8,407 nt of DNA from Dehalococcoidia bacterium (GCA_030615305.1 JAUWZL010000030.1:1-8407), one strand, 5' to 3'; counted from the first letter of the stretch, positions 1 to 6,366 are shown. Program-made: numbers and translations. The notes: generated by a model not told the origin, from the letters alone.

Positions 1-505
1 CGGCTTTACCTTCCTGGGCCAAGTAAATTATCTCGGTCACCCTTCTATCGGATAACTCGGCATAAAGCTTTGCCTTGTCTAGAGGCGAGGTGGTCAGGTT
101 TAATTGTAATTGCTCTACAGCCAGCTTCACCGGATACAGGGGCTCATCGGGCATGCTGCCCATGGCTGCTGCTACCATACCACCGTTGGTCAGCAGCAAG
201 ATAAGAACAGTGGCCACTGCCGTTGCCCACCTGAACCGCCAGGAAAAGACAGGGCGACTTTCCCTGGCAGCTACCTCTTGCAGTGCGCTGCGGAATTGGT
301 ATCTGGCTCTGGCTCTGAATTCGGGGCGGGGCTCGATGTTTGTAGCCTTCTTGGCTGTGGCTGCAGTCTGGAGCAGCGGCTTTAGGGTATCTGCCAGTTC
401 CGGATGGCTGGCAAGGCACTGCTCTATTGTTTCGTCCTTAACCAGCAGTCTCTCCAGGCACTCATTCAGAATATTATCAAACTCTCTATCCCTTTTTGTC
501 ATCAT
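1..505 (-). CDS. DUF5667-type single-pass membrane protein, 3' part outside the window
   Basis: This reading frame has no stop up to the left edge, so 168 residues of the N-terminal part are visible. The start is the ATG-ATG pair at 505-500, which overlaps the end of the sigma factor gene by 20 bp and suggests translational coupling. Residues 1-75 form a charged helical region (FDNILNECLERLL, then EQCLASHPELADTLKPLL), a type of N-terminus I associate with Chloroflexota proteins. Residues 92-114 are a hydrophobic membrane segment (ATAVATVLILLL and following). Residues 117-168 (DEPLYPVKLAVEQLQLNL, then DKAKLYAELSDRRVTEI) match the start of the DUF5667 family as I know it, predicted to lie outside the membrane. 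There is no HxxxCxxC zinc motif, so it is not a classical ZAS anti-sigma factor. Its position after a sigma factor suggests it regulates that factor or belongs to its regulon; this is inferred. Family call fairly sure, function unknown. Confidence 0.8.
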   Translation of the reverse strand, partial: MMTKRDREFDNILNECLERLLVKDETIEQCLASHPELADTLKPLLQTAATAKKATNIEPRPEFRARARYQFRSALQEVAARESRPVFSWRFRWATAVATVLILLLTNGGMVAAAMGSMPDEPLYPVKLAVEQLQLNLTTSPLDKAKLYAELSDRRVTEIIYLAQEGKA

Positions 506-1037
506 AATCCACCACTAATAGTTTTCGCAGGGCCACAATGGCGCTGTGCTGTAGAGCCTTTACTGCCCCCTCGCTCTTACCCATGATCTTGGCTACCTGG
601 GCAATGGGCAATTCACCGGTAAAGCGGAGGGAAATAACTTCCTGCTGTGCCGGAGTCAGCCGCCTGGTAGCTAGCAGTAGCTGTTCAATACCCAGCTTGT
701 GCTCGGCTGTCTGCTGAGGGTTGCTCTCAGAAATAGCTAGTGACTCGTTTAGAGACATGGTTGGTTGTCTCGTCTTTTTCCTCAGGTAGTCAACAACCTG
801 ATTATGGGCAATACGATATAGCCAGGCGGAAAAGGGTATGTCCCGCCATTTATATGAGGAAATGGACTGAAGTGCCTTGAGAAAGACCTGTTGGGTCATG
901 TCCTCAGCCTCCGCTTGGTTGCCTATTTTGAGAGATACATAGCGATAAATCTTATTAAAATACCTCTCATATAGTTGGGTAAAAGCCTCTTGGTCGAGCT
1001 GCTGGGCTCGCCGGACAAGGCTCTGCTCATCTTGCAC
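486..1037 (-). CDS. ECF-like RNA polymerase sigma-70 family factor
   Basis: 183 residues, the usual size of an ECF sigma factor, which directs RNA polymerase to a small set of promoters. Region 2 spans about residues 14-86: ERYFNKIYRYVSLKIGN, then AEDMTQQVFLKALQSI and SAWLYRIAHNQVVDYLRKK, which is the core-binding and -10 recognition signature. Region 4 spans about residues 118-175: LTPAQQEVISLRF, then IAQVAKIMGKSEGAVKALQ, the helix-turn-helix that reads the -35 element. Only a short linker lies between them, so sigma regions 1 and 3 are absent. The start is GTG at 1037-1035, preceded by an AAGGGGGG ribosome binding site (1052-1045) seven bases away. The gene is followed, with a 20-bp overlap, by a DUF5667-type membrane protein, so the pair is probably one operon. 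Target promoters cannot be told from the window. Confidence 0.93.
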   Translation of the reverse strand: MQDEQSLVRRAQQLDQEAFTQLYERYFNKIYRYVSLKIGNQAEAEDMTQQVFLKALQSISSYKWRDIPFSAWLYRIAHNQVVDYLRKKTRQPTMSLNESLAISESNPQQTAEHKLGIEQLLLATRRLTPAQQEVISLRFTGELPIAQVAKIMGKSEGAVKALQHSAIVALRKLLVVDYDDKKG

Positions 1038-1123
1038 CCGACAACCCCCCTTGCCAGAAATGTCAACCCGGCTCTATGTTTGTTCTAGATATAACTGGCA
1101 ATCCGGTGTTACCACGTGCATAA

Positions 1124-1129
1124 ATTATA
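1124..1129 (-). promoter_or_regulatory. Candidate -10 element for the sigma factor operon
   Basis: The minus strand reads TATAAT here, a perfect -10 hexamer about 87 bases before the GTG start. No good -35 hexamer is found 16-18 bases upstream, so the site would be weak or dependent on an activator. A CACGTG palindrome (1113-1118) falls close to the expected transcription start. A second option is TTGCCA (1101-1096 on the minus strand) with a poor -10 (CATAGA) 17 bases further on. Confidence 0.3.
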
Positions 1130-1160
1130 ACGAAGAAAGCCTAAAAAAGATAGGCGGCAG

Positions 1161-1186
1161 GTCATATAGGACTAATTACCTATGAC
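1161..1186. repeat. Imperfect inverted repeat in the divergent intergenic region
   Basis: GTCAT-AT-AGG (1161-1170) is complementary to CCT-ATGAC (1179-1186), giving eight pairs with a two-base bulge and an eight-base AT-rich centre. It lies between the two divergent transcription units and directly abuts the next inverted repeat. It could be an operator for a dimeric regulator; no binding protein can be named. Confidence 0.45.
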
Positions 1187-1217
1187 TATTTTCCCCCCAA
1201 AATAGCCCGTTTGGGGG
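1186..1217. repeat. Palindrome with C6 centre plus downstream G5 complement
   Basis: CTATTTT (1186-1192) and AAAATAG (1199-1205) are perfect inverted arms around six Cs (1193-1198). TTTGGGGG (1210-1217) is complementary to CCCCCAAA (1194-1201), so the same Cs can pair in a second, overlapping 8-bp arrangement. It ends 10 bases before the candidate -35 of the HTH gene. There is no T-run after it, so it does not look like a terminator. Operator or DNA structural element are the better guesses. Confidence 0.5.
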
Positions 1218-1227
1218 ATTTGTGGGC

Positions 1228-1256
1228 TTGGTTTGGCAGTTAGAATAAGGTATAGT
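1228..1256 (+). promoter_or_regulatory. Candidate promoter for the HTH and response regulator genes
   Basis: TTGGTT (1228-1233), a 17-base spacer, then TATAGT (1251-1256, five of six matches to TATAAT). The expected transcription start is near 1263, giving a 5' leader of about 37 bases before the first ATG. The inverted repeats immediately upstream could serve as regulator binding sites. Confidence 0.45.
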
Positions 1257-1286
1257 ACTAAACTGTGAGTTTTAGATAGCTTTAGA

Positions 1287-1322
1287 GAGGAAGATAAATA
1301 TGGTGAGGAAGATAAATATGGT
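1287..1322 (+). repeat. Perfect 18-bp tandem duplication spanning the translation start
   Basis: The 18-base unit that begins GAGGAAGATAAA and ends TATGGT occurs twice with no gap (1287-1304 and 1305-1322) and no mismatch. Each copy contains a Shine-Dalgarno-like GAGGA and an ATG (1300 and 1318) with identical spacing of about eight bases. Because the unit is a multiple of three, both ATGs are in the same frame. Confidence 0.95.
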
Positions 1323-1533
1323 ACATTATAATGATATTGACCCCATGCTTACCACAAGCGAAGTGGCCCGTATTCTCAGTGTGCATATTAACACGGTGCG
1401 GAGGTGGAGTAATCAGGGAATACTAAAGGCTTACCGTATTGGCTCTCGGGGTGACCGCAGATTTAAAAGGGAAGACATCACCAACTTCTTTTCCAGTGAT
1501 GGTAAAAGCAGAGGCAGAAAGGTCGCCGGATAA
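1300..1533 (+). CDS. Small MerR/BldC-like helix-turn-helix DNA-binding protein
   Basis: 77 residues from the first ATG or 71 from the second (1318); both have equal ribosome binding sites because of the 18-bp duplication. The fold is the HTH_17/excisionase type: LTTSEVARILSVHINTVRRW forms the helix-turn-helix, then GILKAYRIGSRGDRRFKRED is the winged part, followed by a short basic tail (GKSRGRKVAG). It is far shorter than full MerR proteins and has no effector-binding or long coiled-coil domain, so it resembles stand-alone BldC-like regulators or phage excisionases. No integrase or other mobile gene is nearby, which favours a regulator. The response regulator starts 55 bp downstream on the same strand, so the two are probably cotranscribed. 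The DNA target is unknown; its own upstream inverted repeats are natural candidates. Confidence 0.88.
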   Translation: MVRKINMVHYNDIDPMLTTSEVARILSVHINTVRRWSNQGILKAYRIGSRGDRRFKREDITNFFSSDGKSRGRKVAG

Positions 1534-1588
1534 AACCTTTGGCTAACTATAAAGCAGCAGAAAAAGAAAAAATTAAGGGGGTGGCTAA

Positions 1589-2269
1589 GTGGCTAAAATC
1601 AAAGTAATGATAATTGACGAGCAGGCGTTTTTCCGGGCAGGTGTGCGCCAGGCACTATCTCAACAAAATGACCTTGAGATACTGGAGTGTGACCCAAATC
1701 ACGATCCTTTGCGTGTAATTGAAGCCGCTCTGCCCGATGTCGCCTTGCTGGGTTCCGACCTGGCATCACACAGCGGACTTGAATTGGGTAGCAAAATCGC
1801 CAGAAACTTTCCCAATACCAGGGTGATAATGCTGAGCCCGGACCCTAATGACGAAGAGCTTTTTGAGGTTATTAGAAGTGCCGCTGTGGCCTGTCTCAGG
1901 AAGAATAGCTCTGCCGAGGAGCTGGCTAATACTATAAGACGGGCTTCACACGGTGAATACCCAATAAATGAGAGCGTTATGACCAGACCTTCCGTGGCCA
2001 GGCATGTGTTACGACAATTCCAAAGCATGGCCTCACTGGGTGACAGTATGGAAACTATAGTGGTACCCCTGACCTACAGGGAGAGGCAGATACTGAACTA
2101 CATCGCTGATGGCAACACCAATAAAAAGATTGCCCTTGTTCTTAAGATCAGTGAGCAGACGATTAAGAATCATGTTAGTGCCATCCTGCGCAAGCTAAAT
2201 GCCAATGATAGGGCCCATGCTGTAGTTTTGGCGATACGCAGTGGCTGGATTTCAATTGGTGAAAAATGA
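1589..2269 (+). CDS. NarL/LuxR-family response regulator lacking the phospho-acceptor Asp
   Basis: 226 residues. Residues 1-120 are a receiver domain: VMIIDEQAFFRAGV carries the acidic pair Asp10-Glu11, VIMLSPD holds the switch Ser83, and CLRKN gives the conserved Lys105. At the phosphorylation site, where families read LLD or LMD after the third strand, this protein reads DVALLGSDL, so the acceptor position is Gly55 (codon GGT). Asp57 is two residues away and not in the usual place. Residues 158-222 are a LuxR-type helix-turn-helix (LTYRERQILNYIADGNTNKK, then SEQTIKNHVSAILRKL). The start is GTG at 1589 with AAGGGGG (1575-1581) seven bases upstream. No histidine kinase is in the window. It probably acts without classical phosphorylation, by ligand, partner or constitutive dimerisation; this is inferred. 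The pilus operon begins 160 bp downstream and is a possible target. Confidence 0.92.
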   Translation: MAKIKVMIIDEQAFFRAGVRQALSQQNDLEILECDPNHDPLRVIEAALPDVALLGSDLASHSGLELGSKIARNFPNTRVIMLSPDPNDEELFEVIRSAAVACLRKNSSAEELANTIRRASHGEYPINESVMTRPSVARHVLRQFQSMASLGDSMETIVVPLTYRERQILNYIADGNTNKKIALVLKISEQTIKNHVSAILRKLNANDRAHAVVLAIRSGWISIGEK

Positions 2270-2290
2270 TGAGACAGATATTAAATATAG

Positions 2291-2427
2291 AAGGCAGACT
2301 TTTTGCCCATCCCCAGAGGGTAAGTGGGGTTGGAGTTTAGTTATTAAAAACCGAAGTTTGCCCATATATTATGTTACACTTTTTTCCTTACCCTTTGCCT
2401 TAGTGGTTGGGGTAAGAGGATAAGGCA
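2291..2427 (+). promoter_or_regulatory. pilB leader with mutually exclusive complementary elements
   Basis: Two central segments, CTTACCC (2387-2393) and TGCCTTA (2396-2402), each have two complements. Upstream, AAGGCA (2291-2296) and GGGTAAG (2318-2324, extendable to ten pairs with one G-U) could pair in a nested way. Downstream, GGGTAAG (2410-2416) and TAAGGCA (2421-2427) could pair in a crossing, pseudoknot-like way. The downstream pairings would cover GAGG (2416-2419) and AAGG (2422-2425), the only ribosome binding site candidates for the ATG at 2430. The upstream GGGTAAG also lies in the loop of a CCCCA/TGGGG hairpin (2311-2315 with 2325-2329). This layout suggests translational control, but no known riboswitch class is recognised. 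Confidence 0.4.
2367..2372 (+). promoter_or_regulatory. Possible -10 element before the pilus operon
   Basis: TATTAT matches five of six -10 positions, in an AT-rich stretch about 60 bases before the ATPase start. No convincing -35 lies 16-18 bases upstream. If used, the transcript would start near 2379 and contain only the downstream half of the pairing elements in the leader. The alternative is read-through from the response regulator gene, since no terminator is visible between them. Confidence 0.2.
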
Positions 2428-2429
2428 AG

Positions 2430-4772
2430 ATGCCACAGAATAAAGTAAAAAAATCAGAACCTAGGCGGGAAGCCGAAAGCAGGGTTATAGAATACCTGAA
2501 AAGCCAGGGCTATCAGGTAACTGTGGGAGCTCAACTGCGCGGTAAATCGGGGATTGAGCATACCTTTGATGTGCTGGCTGCCAGGGATGAGGGCATTACG
2601 ACACGAACTATTGCCATCTGCATTGTTGTCACTGGTAACAAAGAATCAGAAGCCAGCACCGTGTTCAACTTTGCCAATAAAGCCTATGATGTCGGCATTA
2701 AGGATAGGGTCCTGATAGCTATGCCCCGATTGGACCCGGAGACGAAGCAACTGGCGGAAGGACAGCGCATAAAGGTCATTGATGAGGGGAAAATAGAGTC
2801 GTTACTAGCCCAGGGGCCGGAGCCAAAGACCAAGCCAAGTAAGCCCTTCAGGTTTAAGACAAAGTCTCAACTAGTTGAATCTCTGGCCAATCTGGGTTAC
2901 AAGGTTGAGGAGAAGGGCAAAGTTCAAGGCAGGTCAGGAGTTGAATACGTCTTCGATATAGTGGCTGTTGGCAACGGTAGCCGGATTGGTCATAGCCTGG
3001 GTATAGATATTATGAGCGGGGAAAAGGAGATAGGTCTGGATGAGGTATCTTTATTTGATACCAAGGCCTATGATACTGCTCTTGACGAAAAAGTTATAGC
3101 CCTAATGCAATCAAGTCTCAGCCCTGAAGCCAGGCAATTTGTTCAGCTCCAAGGAATAAAGATACTGCAGTTAGGTGAGGAAGAGGGCTTAGAAGTACAG
3201 ATAGTTGAAGAAGAGGCTGGCGAACCAAAGAAGCCGGCTAAACCGGAGAAGGCAGAGATTCCGGTTGTCAAGCCTAAGAAACTACTGAGGCAAGCACCCC
3301 AGCCCGAGGCATTGCAGTTGATTCCTGAGGTGCTGGCCAGGAGATATAGTGCCATACCCTTGACCAAAACGGGCAATACGCTACAAGTAGCTATGGCCGA
3401 CCCCACTGATATCCTTGCCCTAGAGGCTTTCTCAATACAGAGCCGAATGAGAATCAAACCTATAGCCGCCGACGCCAAGGAAATCAGGGAAGCCATTGAC
3501 TTCAACTATAAAGGGTATGGCGAAATCGAAAAGCAGGTCTCCAGTATCTCGGTGGCTAGCGGGGCCACTGATATGAAACCGGCCTTCGATGCTGCTATTG
3601 ATGCCCCTCTGGTTCAAGCTCTTAAGCTTATCATTGATGAGGCAGTTAAGGCCCGTGCCTCTGATATTCATATTGAGCCACAGGAAGCCAGGTTGAGAGT
3701 GCGCTACCGCATTGATGGCACGCTTCAAGATATGATGTCGCTGCCCCTAGACATACATTCGGCTCTCATTTCTCGAGTTAAAATCCTGTCTAACCTGAAT
3801 ATTGCCGACCATCATCGGGCCCAGGACGGTCAATTTTCCACCGAGGCCAAGGGTCGGGCGATAGACGTCAGGGTGGCTACTTCTCCCTCGGTGCATGGAG
3901 AGATGGCTGTGTTGCGCCTTCTGGATAAGTCAACGGCGACTCTGGGGTTGCCTGAACTGGGGCTGCTGCCGGAGAGCGGGGAGAAGTTTGAGAGAATGCT
4001 CAAGGTTCCCTATGGCATGATTCTGGTTAGTGGTCCTACCGGAGCCGGCAAGACTACCACGCTATATGCTGCCGTTATTAGCCTTGATACTATGGGCAGG
4101 AATATCGTTACCATTGAGGATCCGGCCGAGTATCGCTTTGAAGATATTAATCAGATTCAGGTTAATCCTCAGGCTGGCATCACCTTTGCCAGCGGACTAC
4201 GGTCTATACTCCGTCTTGACCCCGATGTAATACTGGTCGGCGAGATACGCGATGCCGAAACAGCCAATATAGCCGTTCAGGCGGCTTTGACCGGGCACCT
4301 GATGCTTTCTTCCATACATGCTAATGATACTGTGGGTGTGCTGCTGCGACTCATTGACCTAGGAGTGGAACCATACCTGATAGCTTCATCGATTATTGGA
4401 ATTGTCGCCCAGCGTATGGTGCGTCGCATTTGCCCTGACTGCACGCAGCTTATTGATGCCCCTCTGGTAGAGCAGCTGGCTTATGAGAAGGAAATGGGAG
4501 AAAAGAAGACCCAATTTCTGTATGCCGCCGGCTGTAAGTCATGTGCTTACACTGGTTACCTGGGGCGGATAGGTATCTTTGAGATCCTAGTCATGAGCGA
4601 CAACATAAGAAGGATGCTTATCAATGGCGCCAGCTCGGCTGATATTCGCGCCCAGGCGCTCAAGGAAGGTATGGTCTCCATGATGAATGATGGTATGCAT
4701 AAAGTAAGAGCCGGTATCACCACTCCATCTGAAGTTCTACGTAGTGCCTACTCTGCGGAGCAACAGTTTTAA
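2430..4772 (+). CDS. pilB: Type IV pilus / type II secretion assembly ATPase (PilB/GspE family) with unusual N-terminal extension
   Basis: 780 residues, much longer than the usual 500-570. The C-terminal half is a complete hexameric extension motor that powers pilin assembly at the inner face of the membrane: Walker A GPTGAGKTT (535-543), Asp box TIEDPAEYRF (561-570), Walker B DPDVILVGEIRD (597-608), His box GHLMLSSIHAND (622-633), and a zinc-binding tetracysteine set, CPDC (668-671) and CKSC (702-705). Residues 295-360 (IPEVLARRYSAIPL, then VAMADPTDILALEAF) are the C-terminal half of an MshEN/T2SSE_N domain; the RLG-containing first half, normally part of the c-di-GMP site, is not seen. Residues 15-118 and 145-247 are two homologous copies of a domain resembling an Mrr/PD-(D/E)XK nuclease fold, joined to the rest by a Lys/Pro/Glu-rich linker (258-292). 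The nuclease residues look degenerate. The start is ATG 2430 with AAGG nearby. It heads a tight operon with pilC and minor pilins. Motor identity certain; N-terminal fold inferred. Confidence 0.96.
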   Translation: MPQNKVKKSEPRREAESRVIEYLKSQGYQVTVGAQLRGKSGIEHTFDVLAARDEGITTRTIAICIVVTGNKESEASTVFNFANKAYDVGIKDRVLIAMPRLDPETKQLAEGQRIKVIDEGKIESLLAQGPEPKTKPSKPFRFKTKSQLVESLANLGYKVEEKGKVQGRSGVEYVFDIVAVGNGSRIGHSLGIDIMSGEKEIGLDEVSLFDTKAYDTALDEKVIALMQSSLSPEARQFVQLQGIKILQLGEEEGLEVQIVEEEAGEPKKPAKPEKAEIPVVKPKKLLRQAPQPEALQLIPEVLARRYSAIPLTKTGNTLQVAMADPTDILALEAFSIQSRMRIKPIAADAKEIREAIDFNYKGYGEIEKQVSSISVASGATDMKPAFDAAIDAPLVQALKLIIDEAVKARASDIHIEPQEARLRVRYRIDGTLQDMMSLPLDIHSALISRVKILSNLNIADHHRAQDGQFSTEAKGRAIDVRVATSPSVHGEMAVLRLLDKSTATLGLPELGLLPESGEKFERMLKVPYGMILVSGPTGAGKTTTLYAAVISLDTMGRNIVTIEDPAEYRFEDINQIQVNPQAGITFASGLRSILRLDPDVILVGEIRDAETANIAVQAALTGHLMLSSIHANDTVGVLLRLIDLGVEPYLIASSIIGIVAQRMVRRICPDCTQLIDAPLVEQLAYEKEMGEKKTQFLYAAGCKSCAYTGYLGRIGIFEILVMSDNIRRMLINGASSADIRAQALKEGMVSMMNDGMHKVRAGITTPSEVLRSAYSAEQQF

Positions 4773-4783
4773 GGTGGATTAAA

Positions 4784-5995
4784 ATGGACTTTTCTTATGT
4801 AGCCTATACCAAAGATAAAAAACTGGTCAAGGGTAAGCTTTCGGCTTCCAGCGGCGAAGCAGCAGCTAAATTGCTGGGCTATAGCGGCTACCAGGTGCTT
4901 ACTCTCAGGCAGTATGTTCCCTTTTTAAACCTGGAGAAACTTTCGGCTCTCTTTGCCAGGGTAAATCCCAGGGAAGTAATTATGTTTTCTCGCCAGCTGG
5001 CTTTACTCCTGGAATCAGGCACTGACATTGTCGCCTCTTTGGAGCTGCTTCAAGGTCAGGTAACAAATCGCACCTTACAGCGGGCTATTGGTGACATCGT
5101 CTCTGACATTCGCAGTGGTAGTTCCCTGTCAGCGGCGCTAAGGAGATACCCGAGGGTCTTTTCCCAGATATACTCCCGGGCAATAGCTGCCGGCGAGCGG
5201 AGTGGTAATCTGGAGGTTGTGCTCAGACAGATGGCTGATTTTATTGAGAGGGGGGCCACCACCGAAAAGAAGATAAAAAATGCTATGACCTATCCCGTTA
5301 TTGTGGTCATTGTGGCTGTCATCGTGGTCGCCATACTGGTTACCTTCGTCCTGCCTACTTTTACCAGCCTATATGGTGCTTTTGGCGTTGAACAGCCCCT
5401 GCCGGCAAGGATACTTATGGGCACTACCGATTGGTTCTCTAGTTACGGGCTTTACCTTATATTGGGCATAGTGGCTGTCGCCGGTTCGGGGTTTTTCTAT
5501 ATCAGGACCCCGGCGGGCAAGTATCAGTGGGATAAAATAATGCTTCGTGCGCCCATAATCGGACGTATCCTGCTCCTGAGTGAGCTTTCCCGTGCCTGCC
5601 GGACTATGTCACTGCTGTTCAAGGTTGGCTTACCTCTGCCCGACGTACTGTCTCTGGCAATCCAGGGCACTAGCAATAAGGCTATGGCTGAGGTGCTAAC
5701 CGGAGTCCAGCATGAACTAATCCGGGGGGAGGGCCTATCCAAACCAATGTCACGGAGACCGCTCTTTCTACCCCTGATGGTGCAGATGGTCGGTGTTGGT
5801 GAGGAGACAGGTAACCTTGATAACACGCTGACTACAGTAGCCGAAAGCTATGAGATGGAGGCTGATGACAGGACTAGCTCTGCGATTGGGCTAATCCAAC
5901 CGGTGGTGACTGTTGTTATCGGTTTAGTAATCGGTCTTATCGCTCTATCTCTGGTTTCAGCCATGTATTCTGTGTACGGAGAGATGGGCTTCTAA
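4784..5995 (+). CDS. pilC: Type IV pilus inner-membrane platform protein (PilC/GspF family)
   Basis: 403 residues, the normal family length. PilC is the polytopic membrane platform that couples the PilB motor to pilin insertion into the growing fibre. Two T2SSF repeats are visible: about 65-190 (REVIMFSRQLALLLESGTDI, with GERSGNLE at 137-144) and about 268-392 (LSRACRTMSLLFKVGLPLPD, with the equivalent GEETGNLD at 339-346). Three membrane segments lie at about 171-193, 221-240 and 369-393. The N-terminal cap (YVAYTKDKKLVKGKLSASS) is also typical. It starts 11 bp after the ATPase stop, with its AAGGTGG ribosome binding site (4771-4777) overlapping that stop codon, so the two are cotranscribed and probably coupled. 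Nothing unusual is seen. No PilT retraction ATPase is in the window. Confidence 0.96.
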   Translation: MDFSYVAYTKDKKLVKGKLSASSGEAAAKLLGYSGYQVLTLRQYVPFLNLEKLSALFARVNPREVIMFSRQLALLLESGTDIVASLELLQGQVTNRTLQRAIGDIVSDIRSGSSLSAALRRYPRVFSQIYSRAIAAGERSGNLEVVLRQMADFIERGATTEKKIKNAMTYPVIVVIVAVIVVAILVTFVLPTFTSLYGAFGVEQPLPARILMGTTDWFSSYGLYLILGIVAVAGSGFFYIRTPAGKYQWDKIMLRAPIIGRILLLSELSRACRTMSLLFKVGLPLPDVLSLAIQGTSNKAMAEVLTGVQHELIRGEGLSKPMSRRPLFLPLMVQMVGVGEETGNLDNTLTTVAESYEMEADDRTSSAIGLIQPVVTVVIGLVIGLIALSLVSAMYSVYGEMGF

Positions 5996-5997
5996 AA

Positions 5998-6366
5998 ATG
6001 TCAAAGCTAATGAAAAACGAAAAGGGATTTACTCTGATTGAGGTGCTGGTAGCCCTGGGGCTGCTCGGTGTATTTGCCGCTGTCTTTCTTACGGGTATAG
6101 CTACCAGCTCCAAGGCGATTCTTATTGCTGATGAACGGACCACGGCGGAAAGCCTGGCCCGAAGCCAGATGGAATATGTTAAGGAGCTGGATTACATAAA
6201 TGGCGCTACCTCATATGACCCAGCTCAAATTCCTGCTGAGCATGTTGGTTTTTCAGCCACGATTGATGTTGTTGAGCTAGTGGCAGGTCTTCAAGAGATA
6301 ACGGTAACCATTGACTACTCTGGGGAAGTGGTAATTACATTAGAGGACTATAAGGTAGACCGATGA
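5998..6366 (+). CDS. Type IV prepilin-like minor pilin (PilV/GspI type)
   Basis: 122 residues. The N-terminus carries a textbook prepilin peptidase site: a basic leader, then EKG^FTLIEVLVAL with cleavage after Gly10, Phe as the first mature residue and the conserved Glu5 of the mature protein (Glu15). The following helix to about residue 35 is hydrophobic (LGLLGVFAAVFLTGIA) and would form the membrane-spanning and fibre-packing stem. The rest is a small beta-rich head (VGFSATIDVVELVAGLQEI, then VTIDYSGEVVITLED). Size, position after pilC and before a PilW/GspJ-like gene fit the minor pilins that prime fibre assembly. The gene begins two bases after the pilC stop without a clear ribosome binding site, so reinitiation is likely; ATG 6010 would give a shorter six-residue leader. 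It ends in an ATGA overlap with the next gene. Whether it is a pilus or pseudopilus subunit cannot be told. Confidence 0.9.
   Translation: MSKLMKNEKGFTLIEVLVALGLLGVFAAVFLTGIATSSKAILIADERTTAESLARSQMEYVKELDYINGATSYDPAQIPAEHVGFSATIDVVELVAGLQEITVTIDYSGEVVITLEDYKVDR

Noticed and set aside
75..518. Open frame of 147 codons on the plus strand
   Set aside because: It is antisense to the DUF5667-type gene, whose minus-strand protein has clear family features. The plus-strand translation is low-complexity Ser-rich with no domain.
1061..1066. TTGACA on the minus strand as a -35 box for the sigma factor gene
   Set aside because: It is a perfect hexamer, but the matching -10 would fall in the ribosome binding site, only a few bases before the start codon.
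1194..1217. Intrinsic terminator
   Set aside because: The stem is followed by mixed sequence on both strands and not by a T-run, and no gene ends next to it.
1300..1533. Phage or plasmid excisionase as evidence for a mobile element
   Set aside because: No integrase, attachment-like direct repeats or other phage genes are present, and base composition appears similar to the neighbours.
2241..2423. 60-codon frame starting with GTG inside the end of the response regulator and ending at the pilB ribosome binding site, considered as a leader peptide
   Set aside because: No ribosome binding site precedes the GTG, and most of the frame lies in the leader, where the base-pairing elements explain the composition better. 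Its translation has no recognisable features.
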